Source: Aulostomus chinensis (lineage: Eukaryota; Chordata; Actinopteri; Syngnathiformes; Aulostomidae). Taken from it: 64,000 nt of DNA. The stretch spans positions 1,939,501 to 2,003,500 of the forward strand of contig JBBMOA010000005.1 in NCBI GenBank assembly GCA_037954235.1, in the 5' to 3' direction. The notes beneath the pieces are model-generated. The model ran no database searches. It saw only the letters and a program-made list of their open reading frames with translations, and was not told where the DNA came from. Made by a program: the position numbers and the translations under genes. Shown here one piece after another: positions 10,201 to 23,940 of the stretch (its first letter is position 1; each line of letters begins with the position of its first letter).

Positions 10201-13200
10201 TTACGCATCCCGGCCACAAGCTCACCCTCCGAGCGTGCATTCAGCACAGGGGGCAATATTGTAACAAGCTCCAGGGCATCACTGAAGCCAGAAAATGTTG
10301 ATAGGCTGGTGTTCCTGGCAAAGAACTTGAATGTCTAGTTTCATCAGAGTTTGGATGAAGAGAGAGTTCGTTTTTGTGAAAAGTACACATTATTATCCTG
10401 TTCTTGTGTTATAATACTACAATACACAAATTTTTGTTTTGTTGCACACTGTTAAGAATGATTGTTAGGTTTTTTGCAAAATAAATATGTTGAGAATGCA
10501 TAATACTCTCCCATGTCTCTTTTTGATAAGGCTACCTTCCATTTACTTATTATATTATAGAAATATTAACTTTATTCACATAAAGGCACAGGACAGGCTG
10601 CTCCTCCTAAAATGTACCAAAAAAAAGTTAATACCGTGATATGGTACCGTCACCGTTCAAAAAATGAAAAATACCGTGATATTAATTTTAGGTGGCAGCT
10701 ATGAAATATACTGTTTGCCTAAAGTGCCAATTGACCCCTGTGGGTAATGTTTAGAAAGTGAGCCAGGAGGAAGAGACACTGTATCAGTTGTCGTGATCGG
10801 CTGTCCTTGAAGGCCGGCTGAATCGATGAACTGCTGTGTTTCCAAGCCTCCTTAAAGTGGATGGATGAGGCTGCGTGTCGCTGAAAAGTGCCTTTGACAA
10901 GTGCAATGAAAACAAACGTGGCACTATTTTTACTGTTAAATGCAGGAGTAGACATTGATGTATTCCCTTTTTCTCTGTTTTCAGAAATCTTGGCCGTAAC
11001 AAGCTAGCTAACGTCAACGTGGAAGCCTTCGCCAACCTTCCCAATTTACGAGAGCTGTAAGTATTCCCCTACAGTGTATACACACCACACTCCAAGTCAC
11101 AGCGGTAAAAGAATGTGCGGCACTCTTCACTTGATGCTCAGCCACAATGTATAGGTTGAATAGCATTAGGATTTACGTCTCCATACTGATGACAGTTGTT
11201 GCCGGGGGCATTATTTTGGTTTTCTGTCCGTCCACCCTGTTCTCATGAATGCGACGTGTCAACGTGTGGGAATTTTTCTACTTCCGGCACAAACACGTAC
11301 CTGAACTTGGGGTAACTAATAGGTTAAGATGATCAAATGGCACTGTTGTCTCACTAAAGTCATTTTGGACCATAACTCAAGATGTCATGAGCTGACTATG
11401 AGAAAGTGTCACTCAAATGTCTAATAGGATATAATTAGGATATAATTAGTGAGGTCAGTCCCAGTGTGATATCATCATATTCCGCCAAACATGTTTTGGC
11501 CTTTATTGGCAGCGGTAGAACTGCAAAGTGGCAATCTTAATGGCTCTCACTAAAGCTGCATGCTGCAAATGTGATAAAACAATGGTGTACCAGCAACAGA
11601 CACCAGGAAATACTTCATTAGTTTATGGGACGTGATGTCAGTCATGTTGGACATCTGCTACAAAAAAGAAAAACAAGAAGTATATGACAAAACATCTGAG
11701 CGGTACATAAATCTAAGCCCTTTTTTACAATTCTTTGTGTTATGCATTGTTAAATTCAGCCTCCTAAAACATTTTCAGCCAGGTCTGTCCCATTACTACA
11801 GCTAAGCTATAAGCACTTATGTGTGTAGATGATTTTTAATTCAGTCTTTCAAGGGTTAGGTGGGAGTCTTGTCCATCCCAAGGCTCTGCCCCACATTTTT
11901 GTTTTTGCTTACACTTCAAGTCTGCTGAGTCTTGCTTTGTGACTGAAGTTGCTGCTCTCCGAACACGCTGCTCTCGCCACACACCACACGCTTGCCACTC
12001 TACTTCCTTGCAGCATCCCCGTATGTGTTGCCTTCAGCGAAGCCCGATTGAGAGTAAAGTGGCGGTTTTCTATAGTAAGCATCCCCTCCACCACCTGATA
12101 CTGTGGCCACTGCTGGCCTTGTAAATATTTTATATGGTGAGGAGAGGACTTGGCTCGGTGTCACTCAGCACCAATGCACAAGACACATACACACACACAT
12201 ACACTCGCTAACTGGTGACACACACACTGGAGACATCTTCGTCCGGCTGGCCAGCCAGTCATACGCTCCTTGACATCTGTTTTACTTCGGTGTTGTTTTT
12301 GTTTTGTGAAAGGATGATTTGATATCTGCCGTGTGGCAGACATGACACGTGGGGTTATGAAATTGAGTTACACTGTTTGATTGAATTCATCCTTATGTGA
12401 TGGAGCATGTGGAAAGGTCCCACCTGTCCCAGCATCTCTAGCTGAAAGTTTGTTTAGATGTTATAAGATTCAGGTCAAATTAAGAGTAGCTTTAGTTTGA
12501 ACGAGACCTCTGCCTCGTCTGGTCACATAAAGTTGTTGACGGGTGTCACTGTTTCATTCTTTGTCATTAGAGTCCTACAGGGCTGACACATTTCTGTTGG
12601 TCAACCCAGAAGTTAATATCACCATGGGTTCCCCTTGGCCACAAGCTGGCTGCTTCCATGGATTGTAGGTCACTCTACAAAATAAGATGTCAAGTCTTCC
12701 AGGTTTATTCAGCAAGATTGTCACAAAAGAACACCACGTTAAGGATTTGGAAGTGTAAATGCAATCTTTACACAGCTGATGCTATGGCACGGATGGGTTA
12801 TGTACTGCAGATGCATTACCCCAATGTCACCACAACTAACTTCCTGTTTTTGCATTTTTTTACTGTCTGCATCAACTCTCTGTGGACTGATTTAGCTAAT
12901 AGTTAGCAGCTGCATTTTTTTTTTTTTTAGAAATATGTCTTTATTATAAATTGTGCAAATAAACCATACAACTCAAATGTAGACAGATTTTACATATGCA
13001 TTGTGTCTTAATTACATTTACACAACTTTTATACTTTACACCCCCCCCCCCCCACCCCACCCCTCAAACCAGCACACGCAGTCTTAGTTCACAAACATAG
13101 TGGGATACTGTTAATAAACTAGAAAATATAATAGACATAGATACAGATATCAAAGTCTTTTCACAGCCTTCAACCTTCTTTCTTTGGTCTGGGAAGTACC

Positions 13201-16200
13201 TTCCAAAATATATTGGATATCCTCGGCCCAACATATTGGAAAAATGGAGTCCATACCTCGTAAAAAAGATCGATTTTGCCACGAGACCAATATGTTAAAT
13301 AGTCCATCGGTAAAAGATCAAAAATGACCTTATGCCATTCTGAAACTGTGGGTGATTTGTTTGAGATCCATTTTAATAATATGGTTTTACGTGCAGCATA
13401 GGTCAACACATTCAACAATTTCTTCCTGTAGATATTCTTGATTCTCAAATGTGGTCTTCCTAACAGAAGGCATAGCGGATCCAAATCCAATTCTCCATCA
13501 AATACCAAGTTCAACCTTGAAACAACCTTCCCCCAGAAATCCTGAACATGTACACAGGTCCACACAGTATGTAGAAAACTCCCCACCTCTGTACGACACT
13601 TCATACACAGAGCTGATTTCTTTGGGTCCATTTTATTTCTGAGTTGAGGCGATATTTGAAGACGATGTAACAACCGGAATTGTAATTCTTTTGTTCTGTT
13701 ACATATGGATATGTTGTTAGCATTCTCCCATTTACTTGTCCGTGTATCCTCATCCATCACCACCCCAAGGTCCTGAGCCCACGTTTGTAGGATGTCATGA
13801 TCTACTTTACAGGACTTAGAGAGGGCCTCATAGCAACGCCTCACTATAAACTTATTGTTATGTATTTTATCAAGTAGATGTTCAGTGGGTGACAGTTCCA
13901 AATTAAATCTGCACTCAGTTTGATTCTGAATAAAACTTCTCACTTGTAGGAACCTAAAAAAGTGTGTTTGGGGTAGTTTATATTTTAGTCTTAGTTGATC
14001 AAAAGACATCATTCTACCTCCTTCAAATAAGTCCTTTAAAGTTCTAATACCTGCCTTCTCCCATAAAGAAAAAACATTGTCCATCATTCCTGGGAGAAAA
14101 TCTGAATTTTTCTGTATTGGGGTAATTGGTGATAAAACACCTATTCTCTTCTCCCATTTTTTTAATCATATCCCAAACCTTTAGTGTAGATTTGACAATA
14201 AAATTGTCCTCCACAATCTCCGAGTCTTTTCGGTTCAAAATAAAAGGGAGACTAGCTAGTGTTATTGGTTTTCCCAAATTGTATGTTTCAATATCTAACC
14301 AGACAGAGTTTGGGTCATTTCGTACCCAGTCTACCAAATACCGAAATTGAGAAGCCAACTGGTATAATTTGATGTTGGGGACTGCCATGCCTCCTTTATC
14401 TGATGGCAACTGCAACCTTGCTAACTTAAGTCGTGGTCTCTTATGGTTCCAGATATATGTCCTAAACCAGTTATTTATAAGTTTGATAGTGTTATTGTTT
14501 AGTAGGATGGGAATCATCTGAAATTGGTAAAGCAGTCTCGGCAAAATGTTCATTTTTATCAAGGAGATTCTTCCCAACATTGAGAGTGGTAGCGAGGCCC
14601 ATCTATCCAAGTCATCATGGATGCGTTTAAGAAGAGGTTGGAAATTGGTTTTGTACATTTTTTGAAGCACGGGAGTGACAAATATACCTAGATAAACAAA
14701 GCCTTGTGTTGCCCATCGGAAAGGTGATAAACCAGGGGGAAGAGTGTGATGTGTTTGACCCAGTGGCATTGCCTCTGACTTATTAAAATTTATTTTGTTA
14801 AGTGCCACACCTCCTAACACAACATCATCTATTTTCCTCCAGGTCACAATAAACAACGACTGTGCCGTTGTCTCTTTCAGGTGGCTGAACCACAATGAGC
14901 TGACCTCCATACCAGATTTAGGACAGGCTGCTTCTGACATTGTATCACTCTACCTGTGAGTACTGCCATTCTTACTACTTCCTTAGCATGGTACCAGACT
15001 GATCTGGTTCTCTGTTACTGTGTTCTTAGGTCAGTGGCCTCTTTGAAATGTTCTTGAAATAGTCACATGACGTCTGTCGAGGATGCAAACTCTTTAGGTA
15101 ACTCTGCATTAGCATTTGAGAGGCTGCGAAATGTAAAGTGACGAATGTGACCGATTATATGAAAATGTATTAAAAAAAACCTCAAAATTCCACTTGAGCT
15201 CTATTGGCATGAGTATGGAGTTCTGTCTTGAGCGATTAGCATGCTGTCAAGTAAATAACTCGTCGTATTAGCTGGCTGTGGGGACTGCCTGCTTTGGCAT
15301 CTCACTGGATATTTACTGCCCTATGTGGAAGGGTGTGTGTGTTCTGTGTTTGTCACAAATGTGAGCCCAGTACTCCATCAACAGCACATCAAGTTTTACA
15401 TTGCCGAAAGTAAATTTTGATGGAAAATGGCAGTTTTTGGATGTTTTACATGCTGCAGTTTGGAAGGTAGTGAATTGATTCCTTAATTTTTGTGACCGTA
15501 ATCATAAATGTGAAGTTCTTGAAGTGTAGATGATACTCCAGATTCTTCTGAGTCAGAGCTTATTTTTCATTCAACACTTAAAGTATTAAAGTAGTCAATG
15601 TTATCCATACACAGATATTTTTTTTGTATTACTGAAGAATGTCTTTAGGAATGCAAGCCAGTGAAAGGCTGTCCCAGGAAGACCAAAATAGTCTCGGAGA
15701 TGAATGTCAAAGTCCCGGAGCTGTTAGATTACATGGAATAAGATCCTATCAGCTTTTATTGGATATTTAAGATTCAACAGTCAACCATGTCAGTTTTCCA
15801 TCTGTTGAATGGGCTGGCGATTTCCAGAGTGCCACATTGTTTTCCTGTCTCACCAGTGAACATTCTTAAAACTCACCCATCCTGAAACTATAAAGACTAA
15901 CCCAACAGTCATTCTAGTGCTCACGATTAGCTTCACTCTGTATTTTCTTTTGCACCTTGCTAGCATACAAGCCTATTGCCTGAAAGCTTGCAGCTGCTGC
16001 TTCCTGTAACACTGGTCATCATCATATCATTTTCATTGGTGAGCAACGGGGGAGTCACACCTTTGCCTCTCAGTGTGTCATCTGCCCCCTTCTCAGCATT
16101 CATCATGATGCATTGTCAGACTAATTCTGCTCTGGTTAGTAGAGGTGGGTTAAAAATGTCTAAATCCCGATATTTTATCATATACATTTGTAGGAAAGAT

Positions 16201-19200
16201 TATCGATACATAAATCCCAGTATCGATCTTTTAAAGTAAATTAGATTTTACCCGTTTATTTTTTTGTTTTGTTTGCCCCTTCAGTCTGGCGTGATTTAGT
16301 GCGTAGTGCAGCGTTACTGCGGTCAGATGATCAGATCTCGCGGGATCCAGGCCACGTGCCTCCGATCAGAGAACAACAAGATGGCGGAAGCGCAACTTTA
16401 ATATCCGGCAAATTTAAGAGCCGGTGTGTGGCAGCACTTCGGCTTTAAGAAGCAAGAAAACTGCGCCCAACTTGACAAAAATAATGCTGTGCGCAAAATG
16501 TGCAAAGTAGAAGTGAACGGAATGGAAATACAACTAATCTCTGGAGCCATGTGACGAGGCATCACCCAGAGGACACTCAGCAACCAGGAAACTACAAGTC
16601 CCTGCAACAACCCTCGCTGGAGACAGCATTTGGGACCAAGTTTCCATCCACGCCTCCACGTGCAGAGAACATCACTTTGGCTCTGGCAGTTTTGATCTGC
16701 AAGGACCTCAGACCATCCTGAGTGGTAGAAAATGTAGGCTTCAGACCCCTCGTCCAGACACTGGAACCATGCTATGTGCTACCGACACGGAAACAACTGA
16801 GTCAAGTCTCAATCCCAAAGATGTACAGAGAAGTTAAAAACAACTGAGTCAAGTCACAATCCCAAAGATATACAGAGAAGTTAAAAACAACTGAGTCAAG
16901 TCACAATCTCAAAGATGTACAGAGAAGTTAAAAACAACTGAGTCAAGTCTCAATCCCAAAGATGTACAGAGAAGTTAAAAACAACTGAGTCAAGTCACAA
17001 TCCCAAAGATGTACAGAGAAGTTAAAAACAACTGAGTCAAGTCACAATCTCAAAGATGTACAGAGAAGTTAAAAACAACTGAGTCAAGTCACAATCTCAA
17101 AGATGTACAGAGAAGTTAAAAACAACTGAGTCAAGTCACAATCTCAAAGATGTACAGAGAAGTTAAAAACAACTGAGTCAAGTCACAATCTCAAAGATGT
17201 ACAGAGAAGTTAAAAACAACTGAGTCAAGTCACAATCTCAAAGATGTACAGAGAAGTTAAAAACAACGTCACAACTGCACTGAAATCAGCAGAGAGAGTT
17301 GCCATAGCTGGTGACAGCTGGACAAGCAGAGCTACGATTCCTGCTTGACCATCACCTCTCAGCACACTGACAGTCACTGGTCCCTCATGTCCCACGTTGA
17401 CAAACGCGGGCGATTGAAGCTCGCCACACCGCGAGTCATCCTGCTGAGCTGCTGACGGTTTGTGGAAGTCTAAGTTGCCCTTTTGTTTTGAATGACGGTC
17501 AAATATTTAAATAAAAAGTGCATGATATTGTACAACTATTGTTTAATGGTCAGTTCTCAATGTAAATATTAATATTTAATGATGCAGCAGGGTAGAGGGT
17601 TACTTTTACAATTAAATTTACAGCATTAGTCCTTTGAGAATGTCTTCCATTACCAAAGCAAAATTGGTATTGGAACTAAAATATTGTATCGTATATTGGA
17701 TCGAATCGTATCGGAAATCGCATCGACTTGGGACCCAGTGGAATCGTATCGTATCGGGAGGTCAGTGGTGATACCCAGCTCCACTGGTTAGTAAGGAAAG
17801 ATTCGAGATGTATGTGTCATGTTTCCGAAGCATTGTGTCATTTGAATTATTTTTCTTTTAGTTTGGATCTTTTGTGTCCAGTGTAGCTGGCAGTTTGCAT
17901 TCAATACAAAACAGACTGGAACAAGTTCAAATTGCCGAATTGCAGCCCCTCCAAATGATGGGGGTGTCTTTTTTGGGCTTGACTCGAAGCCTGTTGCTAG
18001 GGGAAGGCCTGTGGGCCTGATCTTCAAGCAGGCCAGAGGGAGGGTCGGATATTTACAAAGCCACGCAGGAAAAGTGAAGGCTCACTGAAGCACTTGCAGC
18101 TGCAGCTGTCAGTCACATGGCTTACAGTAAAATGGGTAACAGAGCAGGGTAAGAAGGATGAGGCATGGAGGAAGGGATAAGGCATGTGTAAAGCGTCAGA
18201 TCAGGGTGACATCATCGTGCGGCGAAAGCAGAATAGTTTAGAGGGAGTAATAAAAGAGGCTGCAGGAGGGTAGTGCGAGGCAAAGGAAGGAAGATCAATG
18301 TGTATACTTGGTTACTCCCAAAGTTAAATCCAACCAGCGCTGTGCTTGTTTCATAAGGATCTAGTGTTAATGGGCTGGTAAGTTGGTCGTCACTTGCAGG
18401 ACTTTATATCTCATGTGTAACCACAGACATTGGAGCCAGTGGCAAACCTCAACGTGAATCACCCACCTGTGGCTATTCTGGGCTGGGGATCATCAGCACA
18501 AACCACCCAGTTGTTGGCGAGCAGGGAGGTCCAAAGACCAGCCCCTGAATTTGTTTTCAAAGATTTGAAAATTCAAATTCAGGGGCTGGAGTAAGGATAC
18601 TGATGACTCGTGACATAGTTCAATTTACAGCAGTCCCACTCCAGCACTCACACCATAGTCCTTCTTTAAACAGATTGCTCACAGATCTTGCAAGTGGTCA
18701 CATACTATTCAGATCTGCTAGCATAGCAGATAGCATTTCCTCTACCTTACTTTCCTTTTCCCTCTTGCAAAAATCCTCTGCAGAACAAAATGCTGTTTGT
18801 TTGCCACGAGGAAGGCAAGGTGTGGTAGCAAGCCGGCCCATGTGGCCACTTCTAACCTATAAAGCATTGAGTCCTACTAAAAACTATTGGCTATGGATAA
18901 ATGTAAATACAGAAATAATGATACACAGACAATTATTCACATCTATGGTACTCAATTACACAAGCTGAGGTCGCAAAATTGCCTGTCTGCTAAAATGAGG
19001 TCAGGCTGGGGAGTTTTCTCTGGCCCCCTTTCAAACCTGACCACCAGTGATATGTATAGCCATGTTGTCCTCAAACCTGGGTGGATAATATGCGGGCTCT
19101 GTAGGGCCAGAGTGTTCTCCATATATTCGTAGATGGACTGTCAATGTCACTGACATCATGACAATGTTGCCCTGCCCTAGAATAACCACCAAACATCACA

Positions 19201-19988
19201 GATGCTTTTCTAAAGTTTCTCAAGAATCTCGACTCCAAATTACTTCAAACTCCTTCTTTCGATCTTCAGGATGACACCTACAAAGGTTAAAATGCATGAT
19301 ATCAGCCATTTAGAAGAAGATCACCTCAACATTCTCTCTTTTGTCAGAGAGATGCCTCTGCCAGCCCTCTAGTGTTCTTGTGCCACCCATGGAGGATGGT
19401 CTGGAATTCAAGCTTGTGTGAGACAGTGACACACAAGCACACACACAGCAGATAGGTCAAGAATTTGATTTCAGCCACTCATCAACAGTGAACTTCTCCC
19501 ATGTGGCTGCTACTGTCTGACTTCCGTGCATTCTTCAAATGTGTCTCTCTCTCAGCTGTAGTGCGCTGAAGAGCGATTTGGTCTAAAAGAATAATCATCA
19601 ATAAGTATGAATATAACTATTGATTACTGAATACATTTACTAATTAATATTAAATATTAATTATTCAGGGCACCACCCTGATGAGTTCAGGGAAACTAAA
19701 ATGTTGACCAAGTTTGAGAAAAGTTATCAGTCTCAAACAGTTTATCCACTAAACAGTCAATATTCAGTAATATCAACTAAATAGGGACAACTCTGATCTT
19801 GAGATCCGAGCGCTGGCCACCACTTGGACACGTGACCACAGTTTTGTACACAAAAGACACTACGACTTCTCTCTTACAAATAAAAGTGTTCATTAAACAC
19901 AATGCATCAATCGATCAGCAACACGTTGATATAACGGCTCTATCTAACCAAAAGATATAAAGTGATATGTGTGAGCGTGTGAGTGAAG

Positions 19989-20029
<41 letters not shown>

Positions 20030-20212
20030 CGTGTGTGCGTGTGTGTGGGAAGGAGAGAAGGAGGAGGGGAGGGTGGAACCTGGTTGCCTAGCAACCACTT
20101 AGCGTAGACAGTGGAGGCTAACAGTTTTGGCTAACAGCTGAGGCCAGCTAGCCGCTAGTTAGCACCGTGAAGGTATAAAACGCGGAGCAGTCAGTTAGTA
20201 AGCTGAATGGCT

Positions 20213-20247
<35 letters not shown>

Positions 20248-23200
20248 GACAGAAGTAAACCCAAAAACGTGTGTTAACGCACTTGTGCAGAATCAATATT
20301 ATGTAGCACCTTCTTGAAACGTTACAGTTATTAACAATCAACATTAGTAGATACAGCGTAATGCCATACAATAGTATCTGCTGTTCACAGGACGTCCGTC
20401 ACAAAAACAGTGCATTCATAGACACTATATAAACACAACTAAGCTGTTTCTCTGCCCAGAAAATGCCCAGTTAGGGAAATCCTTACTTGGTCCGGTAGGA
20501 CGATAAGGAATTGAATCTCTGTTGATCCAGAGCGCGGGTCGGCTCGGTTCGGAGGTTCGCAGAAACAGCGGCAGGCAGCCTGCAAGGATCTGCTGGAGTT
20601 TACTGGTGGAGGGGTGAACAAGCTTGGCCGAGCTTTCGTTCACCAGGGAACCAGTTCATGCGGGTCGTGTGGCTCAACGGTGTCTTGTCTCGATGAGTGG
20701 ACGGGGGGAGAGAGGTGTCTGCTTATGGAGTTCTCGCCGTCGCTGTACTTCCAGGCCAAGGTGCGAAGAGGTCCGAAGAGAACCGAAGAGGAGAGCCGAA
20801 GAGGGCGAGCCGAAGAGGGCGAGCCTTCTTGGACCGGTCCCTTTTATTTGGTTAGGCCGGTGATGTCACTTCCTGTGGGGCCTACTGGCTCTCAGCCAAT
20901 AGAGTCGCGGCACGTGAACTTCCGGGCAAGCGGGGCGCGAGTTTTGGGGGGGGTCAGTGGCCAGAGATGATCCCCTTTTTACGACCCTTTGTTTTAAGAG
21001 CGTGTGGTCACTCCTAATGCAGGCTTCAGAAAGGGGTGTTAGGCCTCGAAGGCCTGAAAGTCCTTTCTTCAGATTAGTTGTAAAATCTCTGAATTAATCT
21101 CTTCTCCTGGTTGTGTTGGCACAACACTGCTAAATACTGGTGAGGTCTGAAAGGACTGATGTTCATGACAAATTCAGTACCAAAAATTCTGTCTGGTAAA
21201 CCACATGTGAAGTTTCCCGTATATTTAGTAAGAAGTGAATTTGCTTGGAGTGTGAAAGTGGTGCGTTTGGAAGACTAGGTGCAAGGAATTTAAAAACAGT
21301 TGATACAATTTCTGGTTTTATCACTACTGTTGCACCTCACTGAATACAGCAGCATTTAGTATTCACAAACCATGTTCATAGGAAGTTGGCAGAAGTGCGA
21401 GAATGGAAAGAAAAATCATTGTCACAAACCAACAGCAGAGTGGCAGGAACTTTCCCCATTGTGTTCATTGTCCAGCCCGGCAACATCAAAGGGAACCTTT
21501 CAAGCAGCTCAGCGTAGAAATCATATGGGTGGCTGGATGATCTGATTTTTTGAATAAGTCTCCTACCAGCTTCAGACAAGAATGGACAAGCCAAACAATC
21601 ATCCCCAAAGATGACACCACAAACAGGAGAATGGGCATGCTAGTGTCAACCGCTGATGCACTTGGCAAACACCAAAAGAAGTGTCAAAAGGAGCTGGACT
21701 CAGGCTAATCAGACGGTCAACGGTGCACGTGAATGAGATTTGGAATTAGGTGGAATCAAGAGTGAATAAAGCCCCCAGACATCAAAGGGAACAAGAGTGA
21801 AGCAAAGTCTTTATCAGAAGTGTCACTGGCTGTCTGATAATCCGTTTTTCTGAACATTATGATTGTGTTTGCAGGCTTCAAACACGCTCAGGCCATGCGC
21901 TGAGAGCACTGTTGCGGTGCTTGCTTCAGACGGTACCCGTCTCTGTGGGCCGCTTGCTTGGCCTCAAGTGCCACTGCTTTCCCAAGAAGCGACAACTTGA
22001 CACTCAACACTGATTGTGTGATCTAAATGTTTACACTGATGCCCAAACGAGCTGATGCTGTTGACAGAGAGGGTCAGACAGGGTATAATGTAGAGATTCA
22101 CCCAAAAAGTAACTTTTCAATCATTAGATTGTTCTAATAGCTAATGACCACTTTAGGGATGAAGGGTGTCGATCAAATTCTACACTTTGTCGGGACGTAG
22201 CCATCCCCGCAGTGTTCTGTAATTGTCTTAGTCCTAACGTAGCCACAGGCTATCAGGTTTTGTTAAAGGCTTTTCAAGTGTCTTTCTCTGTTGATGATTG
22301 TTATTTTCCAGACATCATAACAAGATCAATGGTATTGATGGTGGACGGACTGGAGAACTTGTCTCTGTGGAAACACTGGACCTAAGCAACAATGACATCA
22401 CGGAGCTACGAGGGCACTCTTTCCCCGAAGGCCTCCAGATCAGAGATTTGTAAGTACGACGATGGTACATAACTCAGAAAATCATTCAAGTGCAGCTATT
22501 CAAATCAAAGAAGATGGACTGCAAAATCCTGGGAATATTCCATTCAAAAAAGGTCCAAATTCCCCAACATGGAAAATAGAATTATTTTAAAGAAATTAAC
22601 AGGAAACATACAACACCTGTCCAATCCTATATATGAGAATTCTGTTGAGGGGAATTTTATTTTACCAATAATTTTGGTAGAAAAACTGTTAAATATATAT
22701 ATATATATCCCAAATCTCCCTACCAAAGCTGAATAATGTGTATTGATAAAATTGGTGGAAAATAACAAAGAAAACAGAAGTAAGTAACATTACTGAACAC
22801 AGGCAGAAATGAAGATCATGGAATTTTGTGTTCAGGTTCCTGAGCAATAACCAGATCACTGTATTGGAGCTCGGTGCTCTGGACCATCTGGGCTCCACTC
22901 TGCAGGTCCTGACACTGAGCCAGAACCACATCACTCAGATTCCTGTGAAAGCCTTCCAGCTTCCGAGGCTCACCCAGCTGTGAGTACCACTGGACTTCAT
23001 CCATTTAACAAGCGAGTCGGAGTGCTGACGAGCATCTTAGGCCCCTTTCACACTGCACCAAATATGCGGATGAACGGGGGTGTTTGTGCACTCTGAAAGG
23101 GTCGACTTTGCATTTTGACCGGCGTCCACCAAACCTACAAGCGACCCGGGTGTTTAGCGGCTTGCCTCGGCTCTGCTCGGTTGGCCTGCAATGTGAAAAA

Positions 23201-23874
23201 AGCAACCTGCGTTGTCTCAGGTTTCACGCGACCTTCCTGTTGCATTCTGATTTTGTCACTGTGCCGCCTGTCAGGCCGTCATTGTGGAAGCTCTGGAAAA
23301 TAAATACATAAATAAAATCAGGCTGGGCTGGGCTGCGAGAGCTGCTCACTCATCTCTCAATAAAGCTTTGGCTTCTGCAATAAGATCAGTCTTCCTGTTG
23401 GGAGCTCAGACCCTGGTCTGCTTGAAGCTTGAATGTGCCCCAATACCAAGCAAACTCAGGTACAAGAAGCCGCTTTGACACGCGTTTCAGTTTGAAAGGG
23501 GTCTTAGGGTGAATGTCTCGGTCACCTTGATCTTTGTGTTTTAAAACTCTCAACGTGTAGTGCTTATTTTACCTCTGTGGATTGATAAGGTCTGACTGGC
23601 TATATTATCAGTGATTTAGTGCCTTCTTTTATATCCTCAAATAGTTGGTTTATTGCCAGCACCATGCTTCGTCGTCTTAATCAAACGTCCATCCGGTGTC
23701 TCGGTGACTCCAGTCTAGAGAGCAAAGGGGACTCTAGTAAAGAAAGAGGATCCCACAGTTTCCCCAGGTGTCCACAGTTGGAGAGGTGGCCCCTCGTCGG
23801 TGATACTGCACCTTAGACACAAAAGAACCTGCCGGGATGTTTATATTTGCTAACATGGGGGCCTGTGCGCGCGT

Positions 23875-23940
<66 letters not shown>

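Larger units (their letters stand above)
7626..10700 (+). mobile_element. hAT DNA transposon with intact transposase
   Basis: The left end begins at about TAGGGGTGGGCAGTACACC, typical of fish hAT termini. Subterminal ATACCGTG repeats occur near both ends (about 7700 and 10630-10680). The expected complementary right terminus (CCCACCCCTA) was not found; homology seems to stop after ATACCGTGATATTAATTTTA. The element lies in lrig3 intron 1, in the same orientation as the gene. Confidence 0.75.
12916..14805 (-). mobile_element. L1/Tx1-like LINE, 5'-truncated, antisense
   Basis: A minus-strand LINE 3' part ends in a poly(A) tract (T-run at 12916-12930) preceded by AATAAA on that strand. Its truncated 5' end lies about 75 bases upstream of lrig3 exon 3. 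The frames below carry the post-catalytic RT region and C-terminal domain of fish L1-like elements. No clear target duplication was seen. Confidence 0.85.
16140..17783 (+). mobile_element. Degenerate hAT transposon with 8-bp TSD
   Basis: The termini TAGAGGTGGGT and (inverted) TGGAGCTGGGT are flanked by a perfect 8-bp duplication CTGGTTAG at 16132-16139 and 17784-17791, the hAT hallmark. Inside is a decayed transposase start. The catalytic and dimerisation parts are gone, so it is a non-autonomous derivative. Confidence 0.85.
19561..21160. mobile_element. LTR-like repetitive block
   Basis: A block unlike its surroundings has AT-rich 5' sequence, a (GT)n tract, a TATA-like GGTATAAAACGCGG at about 20172, a (GA)n tract, a GC-rich part with AGCCAATAGAG, and an end reading GTTGTGTTGGCACAACA. 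This layout suggests a long terminal repeat or other promoter-bearing element. I could not define both ends or a target duplication. Confidence 0.35.

Noticed and set aside
20614..20970. A 118-codon frame in the GC-rich part of intron 3
   Set aside because: Composition-driven frame in a repeat-like block with direct repeats (GAGCCGAAGAGGGC). No domain.
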